Notes under the pieces: generated by a model
What the model was told of the DNA's origin: nothing
What the model saw: the letters and a program-made list of their open reading frames with translations, nothing else
Databases searched by the model: none
Position numbers and translations under genes: made by a program
Assembly (NCBI GenBank): GCA_016617785.1
Contig: JADILM010000003.1
Location: 744,001-808,000, forward strand
Direction: 5' to 3'
DNA length: 64,000 nt
Origin: Sporobolomyces roseus
Lineage: Eukaryota > Basidiomycota > Microbotryomycetes > Sporidiobolales > Sporidiobolaceae
In this document: positions 1 to 11,147 of the stretch, piece after piece
How the letters are laid out: every line of letters starts with the position of its first letter
How positions within the stretch are numbered: the stretch's first letter is position 1

Positions 1-1764
1 CCCCCTCCCAACGTCAAGAGTTTGACGAGGCGCAGATGCTGTGAGATTGGACAGAAACGCCTCTGTACTGTCAGACACATTATCCTCATCAGAATTGGCC
101 TGCTTCGACTGCAGCAGACGTTCGAGCTGTTCGCATTCCCTCTTTTCGCTTGGTTGCCTCCTTTGGCCCGGCTTCGTCTTTCTACGGGCTCTGCTTATCT
201 CGGACAGGCTCTGCTCATCTCGGACATGGTCGTTGCAGAGCTTGCTGTCGAATCGCCGAGTGATCCTCGCACCCGGAAACTTGCGATCGCTGAATCGCCG
301 TGAGCGACTCGAGACGGGAGTCTTCCGTCTTCTGCTGTTCACTTCTGCGATAGTCACTCTTTCGCGCGCATGACGAGAAGCCAGCCATCCCGAGGGCGGC
401 TCCATTCACGTGCGAAACCCTTCGCAAGCTCAGGCTCTTCGGATGCTGACCCCAAACTTTACTTCTCTGTTCCGGACTTGAGGTGACGGACAAGAGCTCA
501 TCGGCACCTTTGCGCCGACAAGCCCCCTTCCATTGCGGAGTCAGAACATTCCCACGTAGCGAATACTGGGGGGTACGGCGGAAGTGATAGAACTGAGTGA
601 CCCTTGAGAAGACCGTGACGATCACTCGACCTCCGAGCTGAGGCACGCCGAAGCACGGCGACGACGAGCAGATCTCTTCTCCCTTTCCTCTTCTTGCACA
701 ACATCATCTCCTTACGGAAAGGAAAACTGTAAAAAAAAACAAAGTTTCTCGATCACCGACGAAGACATCGGTCTCGTCGGATGTTTGCTCTTCGTAAGTT
801 ATTCACCGTCTCAAAGGACGACGACATAGCGTGCCGACAGAGAGGACCATCCATAGACGAAAGGAGCAGTTTGATCTGCAGAACCTCGGGGTATACCAAT
901 TCGAGGGAAGACGAGTTGAGCATGTCGGCAACAGAACAAGTCACTCGCAACTCATCGATCACCTTTTTTCTCCTTATCAATTCAAACGTTCTATTCAAAC
1001 ACACGCTGTCGTTTCGATAGGATGCACATTGACGCTGTTTAGGAAAGGAAGTAGACCCCCGGAATAGAAGAGCGTGGAAGATGTGACAGAACATTTCGAA
1101 AAAACCGCTCTTTCAGCTCGAAGTCTCGTTGGATCGCTCGAAGCTTACGTATGGCGACCTCACCTACTTCCCTCATTCGTCTGTGTCGATCAGAAGATTG
1201 TCTGATAGCCGTCGTCGCTCGTGGCGTCCATGTTCAGCATGAGCAAGACAGCTCAGATCCGTCGAGAGTTGAAGGGTTGACCGTTCGTACAGCTGCTTCT
1301 CATCGATTCTGCGAGTTCCTAAGCCCGTCACCGTGAGCTGCGTTATATGTTGACGATACTTAGGGCGCACGAACTAAGAATTGCTTTTCGCTTCGCCTTC
1401 TCATGCGACAAGGTCACCACACAGCTCTTCCCATCTTTTGAAGAGGTGATGAATTCGAACCGCTCAACAGGATTAGCTGGAGAGGTCGATACGACCGCGT
1501 CTCCCAACGACTAGAGCGGGTTTGAGCAGATCTGACTAGTGCGAGTGCGAGAGAGAAAGCTCGAGCGATTTATCGTTAAACTACGCTCTCCTCCTTCGCC
1601 TCAGTATCTCAGCCTGATGTCGTACGTCAGGCGAATTCGTAAACCGAAGTCTGCGCGTTCTGGCGACAAAGGGAGTAAACAAGGAGGACTGTGCGGTTTG
1701 ACGAGACAAGGGAATTCCTTCTCCTCTCTCTTCCTCCCTCCTGCCAACACACTCACCATCGACG
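1..1764. other. Unassigned region
   Basis: I could not support a gene here. Open frames of 60-145 codons exist on both strands but overlap one another, have no recognisable domain and lack a consistent donor/branch/acceptor series. One weak spliced reading at 781-1067 (+) is listed among the rejected items. No tRNA-like stem set, transposon terminus or tandem repeat was seen. The stretch may hold UTRs, a short-exon gene that I failed to resolve, or the end of a gene lying off the left edge. Confidence 0.4.
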
Positions 1765-2291
1765 ATGGTCTCATTCTACGAGCTGCTCCAAGCTGTATCG
1801 CGCTCAACAATTACCCTGCCAGCTTCTCCTCTCCACGAAATCGTAACTCCGTCAACTCCTCAATCCGAAGATCAACAAAACTCTCGTAATTCGATCGCAT
1901 CAACTACCTCTGTCAAGCCGAGCACAAGAGCTGCTTCAACCCATCGTAGCAGTATCTGGACGCTCGAAGAAGGTGGTATCGTTGGTCTAGACGAGCAAGT
2001 TCATTTAACAGAATTATCTCGTTTGTTGCAAAGGAGATTCGCAGAAGGAATTGGCGGGGTAGGGGGACTCCAGGGATCCTCTATTAAAAAGGTTCGTACT
2101 ATACTCTATCTAGTATTGCGCGGGTATCGTAGAGTTAGGTTTTGGCTCACCCCTGCGATGAATTCCTGACAGGATTCATGCCGTGAGTTTTGACTTTTTC
2201 CATCTTTTGCCAGCGGTGGGTTTTTGCTGCTTCGTCGTCAAGTCGTGCTCGTGGAATTCGAAGCAAAGGTGGAAAAAGTTCTCGAACCTGA
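1765..2291 (+). CDS. Hypothetical small protein (about 134 aa)
   Basis: The ATG at 1765 follows a C/T-rich leader, as for other genes here. Exon 1 (1765-2091) ends AAG|GTTCGT, a donor type used repeatedly in this window. A candidate acceptor is TTTTGCCAG at 2213, with CTGAC upstream; exon 2 (2214-2291) would then close at TGA. The first half is rich in Ser, Thr and Pro. It is followed by a short amphipathic stretch (LTELSRLLQRRF) that could form a helix. I recognise no family. The acceptor choice is uncertain because another AG at 2171-2172 would stop translation after a few codons. The gene itself is only moderately likely. Confidence 0.3.
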
Positions 2292-2752
2292 AGGGCGGAA
2301 GCGAACACGGGTTAAAATGAGCGAATATTTAAACATCAACCTCTTCTCGTATATCGGCACTCGAGCAAAAGTCGTACCTCGATAGCAAAAGAAGGTGGTG
2401 CATGGCGAAATGCCCGGACGCAGAGCACGATCTACACTTTCTCTCGAGGGAAGGTACGACCGGATCCGGAAGTCGAAAGCCACTGGTCGACTCGTAACGA
2501 ACAAGTTCTCGCCTCGGTCATCGCTGCTGATGTGGTGGATCCGAGGTCCCGGTCAACTCGTGCCCTGACGAGTCGAACACCTTGACGCTGGAGAAAGGAG
2601 CTCCAAATTCAGTCAAATTTCCTCGACCAGGTTAATCTGTCTCTAGTCTGGCATCCGACACCTCTCTCAGAGCCAACTACTTTGGCTGTACTCACCCAGC
2701 CTTTCCAACAAACTTGCCTCAGAGATCCTCGGAGGAGCAGACTCGCTGACGA
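2292..2752. other. Upstream flank of the RhoGEF gene
   Basis: About 460 nt between the weak hypothetical gene and the RhoGEF start codon. No supported coding sequence was seen. It probably contains the promoter and 5' leader of the RhoGEF gene. Confidence 0.4.
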
Positions 2753-5700
2753 ATGAATCGTTTCCCTCCTTCCTCCTCCTCCTCTTCGAATTCGATACCG
2801 TCGCCGTTCCCCGTACGCTCCTCGACGACTCGCCCGTCAACCGCAAATCCTTCAACATCTCGGTCGTCGCCGTTCGACTCCTCGACTTTCCCCTCTCGAC
2901 CTCGAACGACCAAACCAACTCGACCTCGCACCGCTCCTTCAAACCTCTCCTCTGGCTCTCGCTACGACCCGTCAACGTTCGGCTCTCGACCTACTCCCTA
3001 CTCAACCGCCCCGCAAACGTCGAAACCTCTCCCATCACTTTCGAGCGTCGATTTGGCTGTCGAACTCTCTTCCTTTCGCATGCGACCTCTTCCCGATTCC
3101 CCTGTCTCCGCTACATTCCCGAGCGGTCCCTCTTCATCTCGCATCGACCCAATATCACCTTTCGATACCTCTTATCCCCTCCCTCCACTGCCCTCACGAC
3201 CTCGCAAACCCGCTGTCTATGAATCTTCCCCAACTTCTTCTTCCTCCGACGATGAAACCGCCGCTCGAAATGCTCTCCGTGCTGGTTCGGCAATCGCAAA
3301 TTACAACTACTTCGAAATCGACTTCACCTTCTTAGAAGACGAGCCTCCATCGAAATCTTCGAAATTCTCCTCGCCAAACTCGACGACGAGAAGTCATCGG
3401 AAAGTCCCCTCGATGAGCCCTTCTTCGACGGACGACTCTGCAGAGGATGATCTGATAGGAGAGCGACGGACGAGGCAGGTATTTCCTCGTGAGTCCAGTG
3501 TAATTCGCTACTTCGAACGACATTTTCTGACTTTTCGTCGAAAACGAACAGCTCCTTCACGGCGGACAGAATCTACGACATCTCGACCAGCTCCCAGTAC
3601 TCATCTACCTTTCCCCTCCCGACCAACAAGCAGCCGACAGGTCTCTGCAGACTCGACTGCAACGCGCAAGAGTCTTTCCTCCTCAGTGCGATCGAATGGA
3701 GAGGGTCGACCTCGATTATCCACCGGTCTTACCTCGAACTTCAACGCCAGTAATCGACTATCGCTCGCCTCGTTCGTATCGAGCGAGCTCTCTCCCGGAG
3801 AACAACCGAATCGATCATCCCTATCTTTCCCCGGTCGACCAAGTGGTTACTTCGATTTCGCTGATCGACGGAAAAGACTGGCGACCTTCCTCGATGAGAC
3901 AGCAGAAGCCATGGAAGGAGGAAAATCGCTCAACATGGTCCTTCCAACAGCTCCTCATGATCGACCCCTCTCTCAATTCGTCGAACCCGTTTCACCCGCC
4001 GACCGAAACCACCTCTTCCCTTCACACGACTCTCAATCCCGACATCGCGACACAATCTACTACACTCCTCGAGCCGAAGAGCATTCACCACGGAACGAGT
4101 CGAAGGATTCATTCGCACAAGATTTCCCTTCGCACCTCCCATCCTCAGAAAGTAGCGGTACCGGTCTAGGTCTCGGCGTGGAAACTTCTCCTATCACCCT
4201 TCGCGGTTCATCACCCTCTAGATTTCCACAGAGTCGTCCAGTGTCCTCGCAGTCTCCTCGAGAAACCGAGGTCGCCAACGAGATCAATGTCAAGAAGGAG
4301 AAGCTCGCCGAGAAACGACGACGGACTATCAAGGAGCTAGTCGACACGGAAAGAACTTACGCTGCAGACATGATGGTTGTCCGAGACATCTATCTCGCAC
4401 GAGCTCGAGGTGCCCGTGAGTTCTCACTTTTCTCCTTCGCCCCTCTTCGCAGAAACAGCCACTTACGATCGACTGGTTCTCCTCCTCAGATATGACTCAG
4501 ATTGCCGACCATGTCATGAGTAGTGGTCTAGGACTCGGTGGACTAGACGCTGGACGTCCTATCTCTCCCGCCTCGCCTACTTCCGCAACCTTCGCTAAGG
4601 CTTCGACAGCGCCACGTCGTTCAACGTCCGGTACCTCGCTCGGGAGGAGCAACAGTGTCTCACGCTCGAGCCTCACCTCCGCTTCTCAACCGAATCTCGT
4701 CGCTGGTCAACCTCTCATGTCGTCGAAAGATATCCACATCATCTTTGCAAACCTCGAGGAAATCGCTTCTCTAGCAGAAGTTTTCGCTGGACTTCTTGAC
4801 GACGCAGCCGGAGGAGACGAGAACGAGATGGAAGATCGTATCGGAGAAACCTTCCTCGAGATCGTAAGTTGCTGTTCTTGTCTCCTCATTTCAGACGAGT
4901 GAAGCTGATCGTCCCCCTTACACAGCTACCTCGGATTCAACAAGTCTATTCAAACTACTGCGTTAGACATCATCGAGCAATCGTTCGACTGCAAGATCTC
5001 GAGCCGACCCTTCGATCCTACTTCTCCGAGTGCAAGACTCTTTCCCACGGACGAACGAACGCCTGGGATCTCGCCTCTCTCCTCATCAAGCCTGTCCAAA
5101 GGTGCCTCAAGTACCCACTCCTCCTCGATCAGATCCTTTCCGCAACTCCTGAAGATCATCCCGACCGAGAAGCTCTTCAACGTGCCAACACCGATATGCT
5201 CGTCGTCGCCGATGCAATCAACGAGTCGAAGAAACGCAGTGAAACCGTCGCTCGCATCGTTTCCAAGGACAAGTCTGGTCAACGTCGGGATTCGTCGAAA
5301 TCGATTTCGTCGATGGGTACAACGATGACGAAGAAACTCCTTCGAACGTCCCAAAAGGCGAAGGGCATCTTCAGCGTCAATGGAGACGGTGGAGACGAGA
5401 TCTTCGACACTCTCGTCGCTCTCGTCGACAGTACTCGATCTGGCGTTTTACGCTTCTCGAACGAGATGCGAGATTGGACGAGGTGTACGAAGGGTGCACT
5501 CGAGGCGCAAGTGACGATGGTAGAAGGATGGATTGACCTGTACGCTCCGCTCGGAGGGGAGAAACCTGTTGGAGGAGGACCTCATCATCGACTTTGCGTC
5601 TTTCTCGACAACGTTCTCATTCCAGTCATCGAAGGACCTTGGCGTGAACTCGTGAGTCATCTTGTCAATCTCCTTGGCCTCGGATCTGGACTGATCTGAT

Positions 5701-7135
5701 GTTCTCCTTCTCTTTCTTCCAGGACCACGAAGTTAGGAGATCGCTCATTCTGAAAACCGATCATTTACTCAGCCTCTTCGACAACCCTCGTCAAGTCATC
5801 GCTAAACGGAACGACAAGCTTCTCGACCATCAACGATACCTCGCAAAGAAGCTTCCTTCCGATCGCAAAGGTTCCGAAGACTTCATCATCCTCTCTTCTC
5901 AACTTCTCGAAGAACTTCCTCGATTCCTCGGTAGCGTCTCTCGATACTTCAATATCATCGTCGCCCACTTCGCTACGGCTCAAGCTTCGTATCATGCAGC
6001 ACTCGAACAACGATGGGCAGACTTTACTCAGCAATGGCTCACACGTTCACCTGGAGGAACCCTTCTTGACAGCGTCGAATCGCACCATGCCGCCACTCAT
6101 CAGCCTATCGCTCAGATTATGGATAGTCTCGCTGCTGGATTAGGGATTGCCCTTGCTCGTGAGTCTCTCTCGCCATTCACTTCTACGAAAAAGCTTGCTG
6201 ATGGGTATGATTCGAACTCTACAGAAGCAAGCGTTTCGACCCATCGAAAGACTGCGTCGAGATTATCACGACCAACCTCGTCAGCGAGCACGACGAAAAC
6301 GACTCCTTCACCTCTTGACGGCGACCACCGCTCGACGACTCGACAATCGTACTTCTCCGATTGTGCGACCGACTACACTTCGGATCGTGCGGCTCAACGG
6401 GACAGCTTCACCACTTCTCACCGTAGCAGCGCAACATCGATGTCCTCACTTCCTTCGAGCAACGATCCAGTCACCCCTCCTCCTTTGGTTCCCGGTCACT
6501 ACTCTGCTCCTCAACTATCGAATGACTGCAAGCGTGCTTCTTCGATGACCGCGAACGAGACTTCCGGAGGTTACGACCGTCGATCTATCGGACTTCGTTG
6601 TGAAGCTCCTCTCCCCTCCGTACCCACACTCGTCGACTCTCCAGAGCACACCCTCACCATTCCTCTCCCACTCCCTCCTCGCCGCTCGAGCGTCGATATC
6701 CAACGTCCTTCTGCTACTACTCGTCCCGTTCTCGGTCGCTCAACTTCCTCGCAGAAACCTCTCTCCGATTACAGCGTTTCCGGTTACGAAGGAATCGACG
6801 GTGAGGACTTCCTCGAGCGAGAAGGTCCTCTTTACGTTGCCGAGGCCATCTCTGCTAGCAAGTCGACTGCTTATCGAGCTGGATACCCTATCCTGAGCTT
6901 CGAGTAAGCTTTTCTCCCAATTTGTTTCTCAGCCCTTGATCTCCATTTACTGACTCTCCCTTCTTTCGCCCACAGCATTGGAGAACGTCTACAAGTCGAA
7001 CTCGAAGAAGCTGATCGAGCCGAAGGCGGAAGTGGTTGGCTTCTGGGAAGAAAAGTCGCAGGAAACGGTCGACTCGGTTGGGTCAGGGCTGAAGATTTCG
7101 CCATGATTGAAGAAGAGGACGAAGAAGGGTTCTAG
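2753..7135 (+). CDS. Tuba-like Rho guanine nucleotide exchange factor (DH-BAR-SH3), 1,324 aa
   Basis: Exons 2753-3488, 3552-4415, 4490-4863, 4926-5651, 5723-6158, 6225-6903 and 6976-7135 join in frame. Residues 1 to about 490 are Ser/Pro/Arg-rich and probably disordered. The DH domain starts near residue 500 with the CR1-like KELVDTERTYAADM. It resumes after a Ser-rich insertion of about 75 residues and contains the CR3-like ASLLIKPVQRCLKYPLLLDQ. A helical BAR-like region follows (about 780-1020), then a second Ser/Thr-rich linker and a C-terminal SH3 domain (about 1255-1320, with GWLLGRKV and LGWVRAEDF). DH-BAR-SH3 is the order found in Tuba/DNMBP-type exchange factors; a Cdc42/Rho role at membranes is inferred from the family. 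Introns 3489-3551 and 6159-6224 are multiples of three and open in frame, so retained forms would still be translatable. Confidence 0.88.
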
Positions 7136-7360
7136 TCATTCACGCATAGACATTTGCTTCTCTTTTGGTTTTGACGTTTCAGTACACAGCAGTATCAAAG
7201 CAGTAAAAGGAATCTTGTTGTTACGTATTTATAGTAGTGATCCGCTCTCGCAATAGTTTACTCTTGTCGTTGTGTCTCTCCTACTCTCTATCTGTAGCGT
7301 TGCGAGAAAAAGAGAGAGAGAGCTGAAAGCTGACTCAGCAAATTCCTTGCGAAGAGAGAA

Positions 7361-7385
7361 ACTTTGCGAAACTTTGCGAAACTTT
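7361..7385. repeat. Short tandem repeat (10 nt unit)
   Basis: Two perfect copies of actttgcgaa followed by a partial third copy lie just upstream of the Cwc24 start codon, in its presumed 5' leader. Its function is unknown. Confidence 0.7.
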
Positions 7386-7429
7386 TCCTTCTTCCTTTAC
7401 TTCACCTTCATTTCAACTTGATCTCACTC

Positions 7430-8760
7430 ATGTCTTCGGAAGCACCCGTCAAGTTCATCAAGAAGCGTAAAGGAGCTCCCTCTGGCTTACGCAAGAAGGA
7501 AGTTTCCCCCTCGTCGACCAATTCCCCCTCCGATTCCCTCTCGACCCCTTCCACTTCCGAAGTAGTCATCGCACCGAAACGACAAACTGCAAGTCACCTG
7601 ATTCAAGGTACCGGAAACAAACGGCGCAAGACGGGAGATCAGAGTGGAGGATTAGATTTGAGTGATTCAGATGATGAAACCAACAAGGGAAAAGGAGGGA
7701 GGGATAGCTATGCAGTCCGACACTCTGCAAGTACTAGGAGAGAGAGGCGGAGGAGTTCGAGTCCCCCTGCGTGGGTATCGAGTGAACAGATCAAGGAAAT
7801 GGCAAAAGATAAGAATGCGCCACCAGAGGAAGTAAAGGACGATGGATTGTATAGAGGGAATCAAGGAGAGAAGCACAAGCTCCCGAAAGCGTTTGGACCG
7901 GTTAAAGGTGGTCCCGCGAATGTGAGAACTATTACCTTGACGGATTATCAACCAGATGTTTGTAAAGACTACAAAGGTAAGCCTCGAATTCGCTGCAGCC
8001 CGTGTTAGACAGGAGCTGACGTGAAGAATCGCCTACAGAGACTGGATTCTGTGGTTTCGGAGATACTTGCAAGGTGAGTTTTGAATATTTCATTTCGCAA
8101 GTCGTTTTGAAGACTGACGGTTCCCTCTGATCTCGATTAGTTCTTGCACGACCGAGGAGACTACTTACATGGCTGGCAACTGGACAATTCCTTCCTCTCC
8201 AACTCAGCAGCCTCCGGTTCGTTCATGGCGAAACAAGCAGCGCGCGACGGAGAAGGACCTCAAGCAGGAGGAGGATCCGACGACGAAGATGAAGATCTAC
8301 CTTTCGCTTGCTTGATCTGTCGAAAACCCTTTGGACCTGAACCGGTCGTGACGATTTGTGGTCATTACTTTGATTCGAGTTGTGCGATCAAGAGGTTCGC
8401 GAAAACGGGGAAATGTTTCGCTTGTGGTGCCAGTACTAACGGTGTTTTCAATCGGTGAGCTCTCTCCTTCTCACTGTCGTCGCGAGAGCGCGAGCTGATT
8501 CTCCGCACTTGTGGTGTAGCGCTACGAAACTCATTGCGAAAACGAAAGAACGAGAAGCATTGAACGCTGCAGCTAAGGAAGAGGAGGAAGGAGAAGCTGA
8601 TGAAGGAGGAGAAGGTATCGAGATTGAAGGGTTAGAGACTAGGGAGGATGAGAGTGGACGACGAGAACCTGAACCAGTAGAGGAAGAGGAGGAAGAATAT
8701 GAGGAGGACGAAGAATTCCCTCAACCGGTTAGGAGGAGACCTGTGATTGAATATCAATAG
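7430..8760 (+). CDS. cwc24: Pre-mRNA splicing factor Cwc24 (RNF113-type CCCH + RING), 378 aa
   Basis: Exons 7430-7976, 8039-8073 (35 nt), 8141-8454 and 8520-8760. The start at 7430 places the conserved basic start VKFIKKRKG close to the N terminus; an in-frame ATG 66 nt upstream is less likely. A CCCH zinc finger of C-x8-C-x5-C-x3-H spacing (about residues 176-196) is split over three exons. A RING finger follows (CLICRKPF, CGHYFDSSC, CFACG; about 255-295). The C-terminal tail is strongly acidic. The order CCCH then RING is diagnostic of Cwc24/RNF113, a spliceosome-associated protein acting before the first catalytic step. It ends 80 bp from the convergent glutaredoxin gene. Confidence 0.93.
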
Positions 8761-8840
8761 GTGAAGTGTAGGAATGCATTGAGTATAAAGAGTGGTTCTA
8801 CAACGATATTAAAAGAGAGAAGAGCGAGAGTGGGCGGGGT

Positions 8841-9492
8841 TTATGCGAGGAGTTGATCAAGTTGACCTTGAGATTGAAGCTTCTTCAAATCTGAACAACC
8901 ACCGACGATCTTGCCATTGACAAAGATCTAATTCATGGCGACGAATTCTAGGTCAGTCACTCGAATCCCAAACGAAGAACGAAAGAAAAGATTTACTTGA
9001 GGAACGGTTACTTTACTGACTCCAGCTCGTTCGGCCAAATACTGTTGAATCGCACTTCCTTGCTTCTCATGATCGAGTTCGAGGACCTACCCATCCCTCG
9101 ACAAGGGTCAGCTATACGATCTCAAAGGGGTTTCAAGGGACGAAGGGAGAACTGACTTTTGTTCGAGCGTCTTGACCATGAGATGATAAGATTCGCTTCG
9201 CCTCTGTGCCTACATCCAAATAATGCGTTAGCAGTCAGACAAGAGCTAAGGATAGAGTAGAAGAGCGTACAGTAAGGACAGTAAGATTTAGAGAACACAG
9301 CCACCTTGCTACCTCCGATGATAGACTGCACAGCGGATACGAGGTCAGCCATGAGTCCTGTTGGGAATGGGAGAAAGAGTTTTGGCTTACTTCTACAGTC
9401 TCCTTTGCGATTTGTAGATCTTGGGGATTCGCTGTCGAGGAAGAGAAGAAGGATCGGAAGAGACCTTTGGCACCGTTGAGGATTCCAGACAT
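8841..9492 (-). CDS. Dithiol glutaredoxin (CPYC), 128 aa
   Basis: Exons in transcript order are 9492-9391, 9325-9271, 9209-9157, 9086-8997 and 8927-8841. The active-site CPYC (Cys50, Cys53) lies at the exon 2/3 boundary and follows KVAVFSKSY. The cis-proline motif KVTVPQ and the glutathione-binding IFVNGKIVGGCSDL complete the glutaredoxin fold. About 35 extra N-terminal residues (GAKGLFRSFFSSS) are basic and hydroxylated and could be a weak mitochondrial or membrane-targeting segment; this is an inference. It catalyses glutathione-dependent disulfide and mixed-disulfide reduction. A 114 bp gap separates its start from that of Ap4A phosphorylase, so the two share an upstream region. Confidence 0.92.
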
Positions 9493-9606
9493 GTTCTAGT
9501 GAGTTGCGAAGGTGTAAGAGTGAACTAGGGAGTGAGAGGCAGAGGTAAGAGATCAAGCAACGGAATGATGAAATCAACGGTTGACTTTCTACAATTCACT
9601 TCGACA
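9493..9606. promoter_or_regulatory. Bidirectional promoter region (glutaredoxin / Ap4A phosphorylase)
   Basis: Only 114 bp separate two divergent start codons, so both promoters and both 5' leaders must lie here or extend into the neighbouring genes. No individual factor site can be named with confidence. Confidence 0.6.
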
Positions 9607-10979
9607 ATGGCCTTTCCCGGATTAGCACAAAAGATCAAACAGCAATACAAAGATGCACTCAAAGCTGGAACCGTACATTTCACACAGAGTGAAATAGAAG
9701 AATTGGATGATGAACAAACTGGAATCCCTGTAAGCTCTCTCACTCGCTCCTGTAGCCCTATACAAAGCTGACGACTACATAGAGCAGTTTGAAGTAAGAT
9801 TTGCACCCGCTCTGGCGAAGAAACCGACGAAACAAGATGGAGAAAAGCAAGAGGAGAAACCGAAAGATCCTTTCGCACCTCCTTATCAACAAGATCTATT
9901 CGTAGCTGAAGATACAGTCAAAGAAGAAGGAGATGATAAAGGGGAGACATTCGCTGTACTCGTGAGCTCTACCCTTTACACCGTTCTCGCATTCTTCGCT
10001 AATCTCGTTTGCGTTTCGTCGAATAGTTGAACAAGTTCTGTGTAACCCCTCGCCATTTCCTACTAGTGACGAAAGAGTTCGTCAAACAAACTACGCCGCT
10101 GTCGCCGCTGGAGGTGTTTGCGAGTTGGTCAATCCTCAAACAGCTCAGTGCGAGAGAGAAGCATCTTGCTTTCTTCAATTGTGGTCCGGAGAGTGGTGCA
10201 TCGTAAGCACCCTATTCACTGAGCTTATTCGAACACGTGACTGAATCAATCCTTCGCGCAGACAACCTCACAAACAGTTCGTCTCATCCTCTCGCCAACT
10301 CGATCCAACTTGCTGACCTCGCTCTTTCCTTTTCTAGTCTCCAATTCATTCCTCTCTCAAACGGCGTAGCACCTTTCGACGCCTTCATCGACTCCCACCG
10401 CCCCCAAGATCCCCGTACGCCTCCTTCCTCTTCCCTTCGTGCTGAGATTCCTAACATCCCTCTCCTCCCATAGGTGCCGCCTTCCAACTCCCACTACCCT
10501 ACGCAAACTTCACTGCTCTCCTCGACATCCCTTCTACCTCCTCCGAGATCCCTTCGTATCTAGGGGACCGCTTCCTCCTTCTCCTCGACCTCATGATTGA
10601 TCACCTCCGGCGCCTCGCCGAAGTTTCTCCAGAACTCTTCGAAGGAGGTAGAATCAGACTCTCAAACCTCTCTTACAACGTCATCATCACTACAAGCTAC
10701 ATCCACTTGGTACCGAGATTGAAAGAGAAGTATACGACGAAAGGGGGAAGAGAGATCTCGATTAATTCGTTAGGGTTTGCAGGGATGGTACTTGTGAAAG
10801 AGGAGGTTGCGTTGGAGGATGTGAAAGAGGTTGGTGTTGTAGAGGTGTTGAAGGGAGTAGGGTTCAGACCGGTTGTCGAAGGCGATACGAATGAGGTAGA
10901 GGCGATACATGGGCAAGTCATCGAAGCTGAGGAGGAGGGGAAGGGAGAGGATAAGGAGAATAGAGATCCAAAGGCATAG
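9607..10979 (+). CDS. Diadenosine tetraphosphate (Ap4A) phosphorylase / ATP adenylyltransferase, 356 aa
   Basis: Exons 9607-9729, 9788-9961, 10027-10202, 10262-10276 (15 nt), 10338-10414 and 10474-10979. Family marks are GIPFEVRFAPAL, the NKFCVTPRHFLLVTKEF strand, FFNCGPESGASQPHKHLQ containing the HIT-like catalytic HxHxQ motif, and LSYNVIITTSYIHLVPR. The catalytic PHKH sequence is assembled across a 15-nt micro-exon, so correct splicing of that exon is needed for activity. Members of the Apa1/Apa2 family cleave Ap4A with phosphate to give ADP and ATP. The acceptor of exon 2 could also be 3 nt upstream, adding a Gln. The C terminus is acidic and variable. Confidence 0.9.
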
Positions 10980-11147
10980 AGTAGAAGAAAAGATAGCAAT
11001 ATCATATCCTACAGGAAGCAGTCGATTCTACGACACAAGTCTGAACACTCTGGAACGGTCTCGCTATGCACGTCTTTCTACAAGATCAGACACTAATCTG
11101 ATCCCTCCTTCTCTCGTTTCCCTGCTCCCTCACCTCCGTCTCAGTAA

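Noticed and set aside
781..1067. Possible two-exon gene on + (781-793 joined to 841-1067), closing in frame as about 79 residues
   Set aside because: The 47-nt intron lacks a CTGAC-like branch, two other frames over the same DNA are equally open, and no domain is recognisable.
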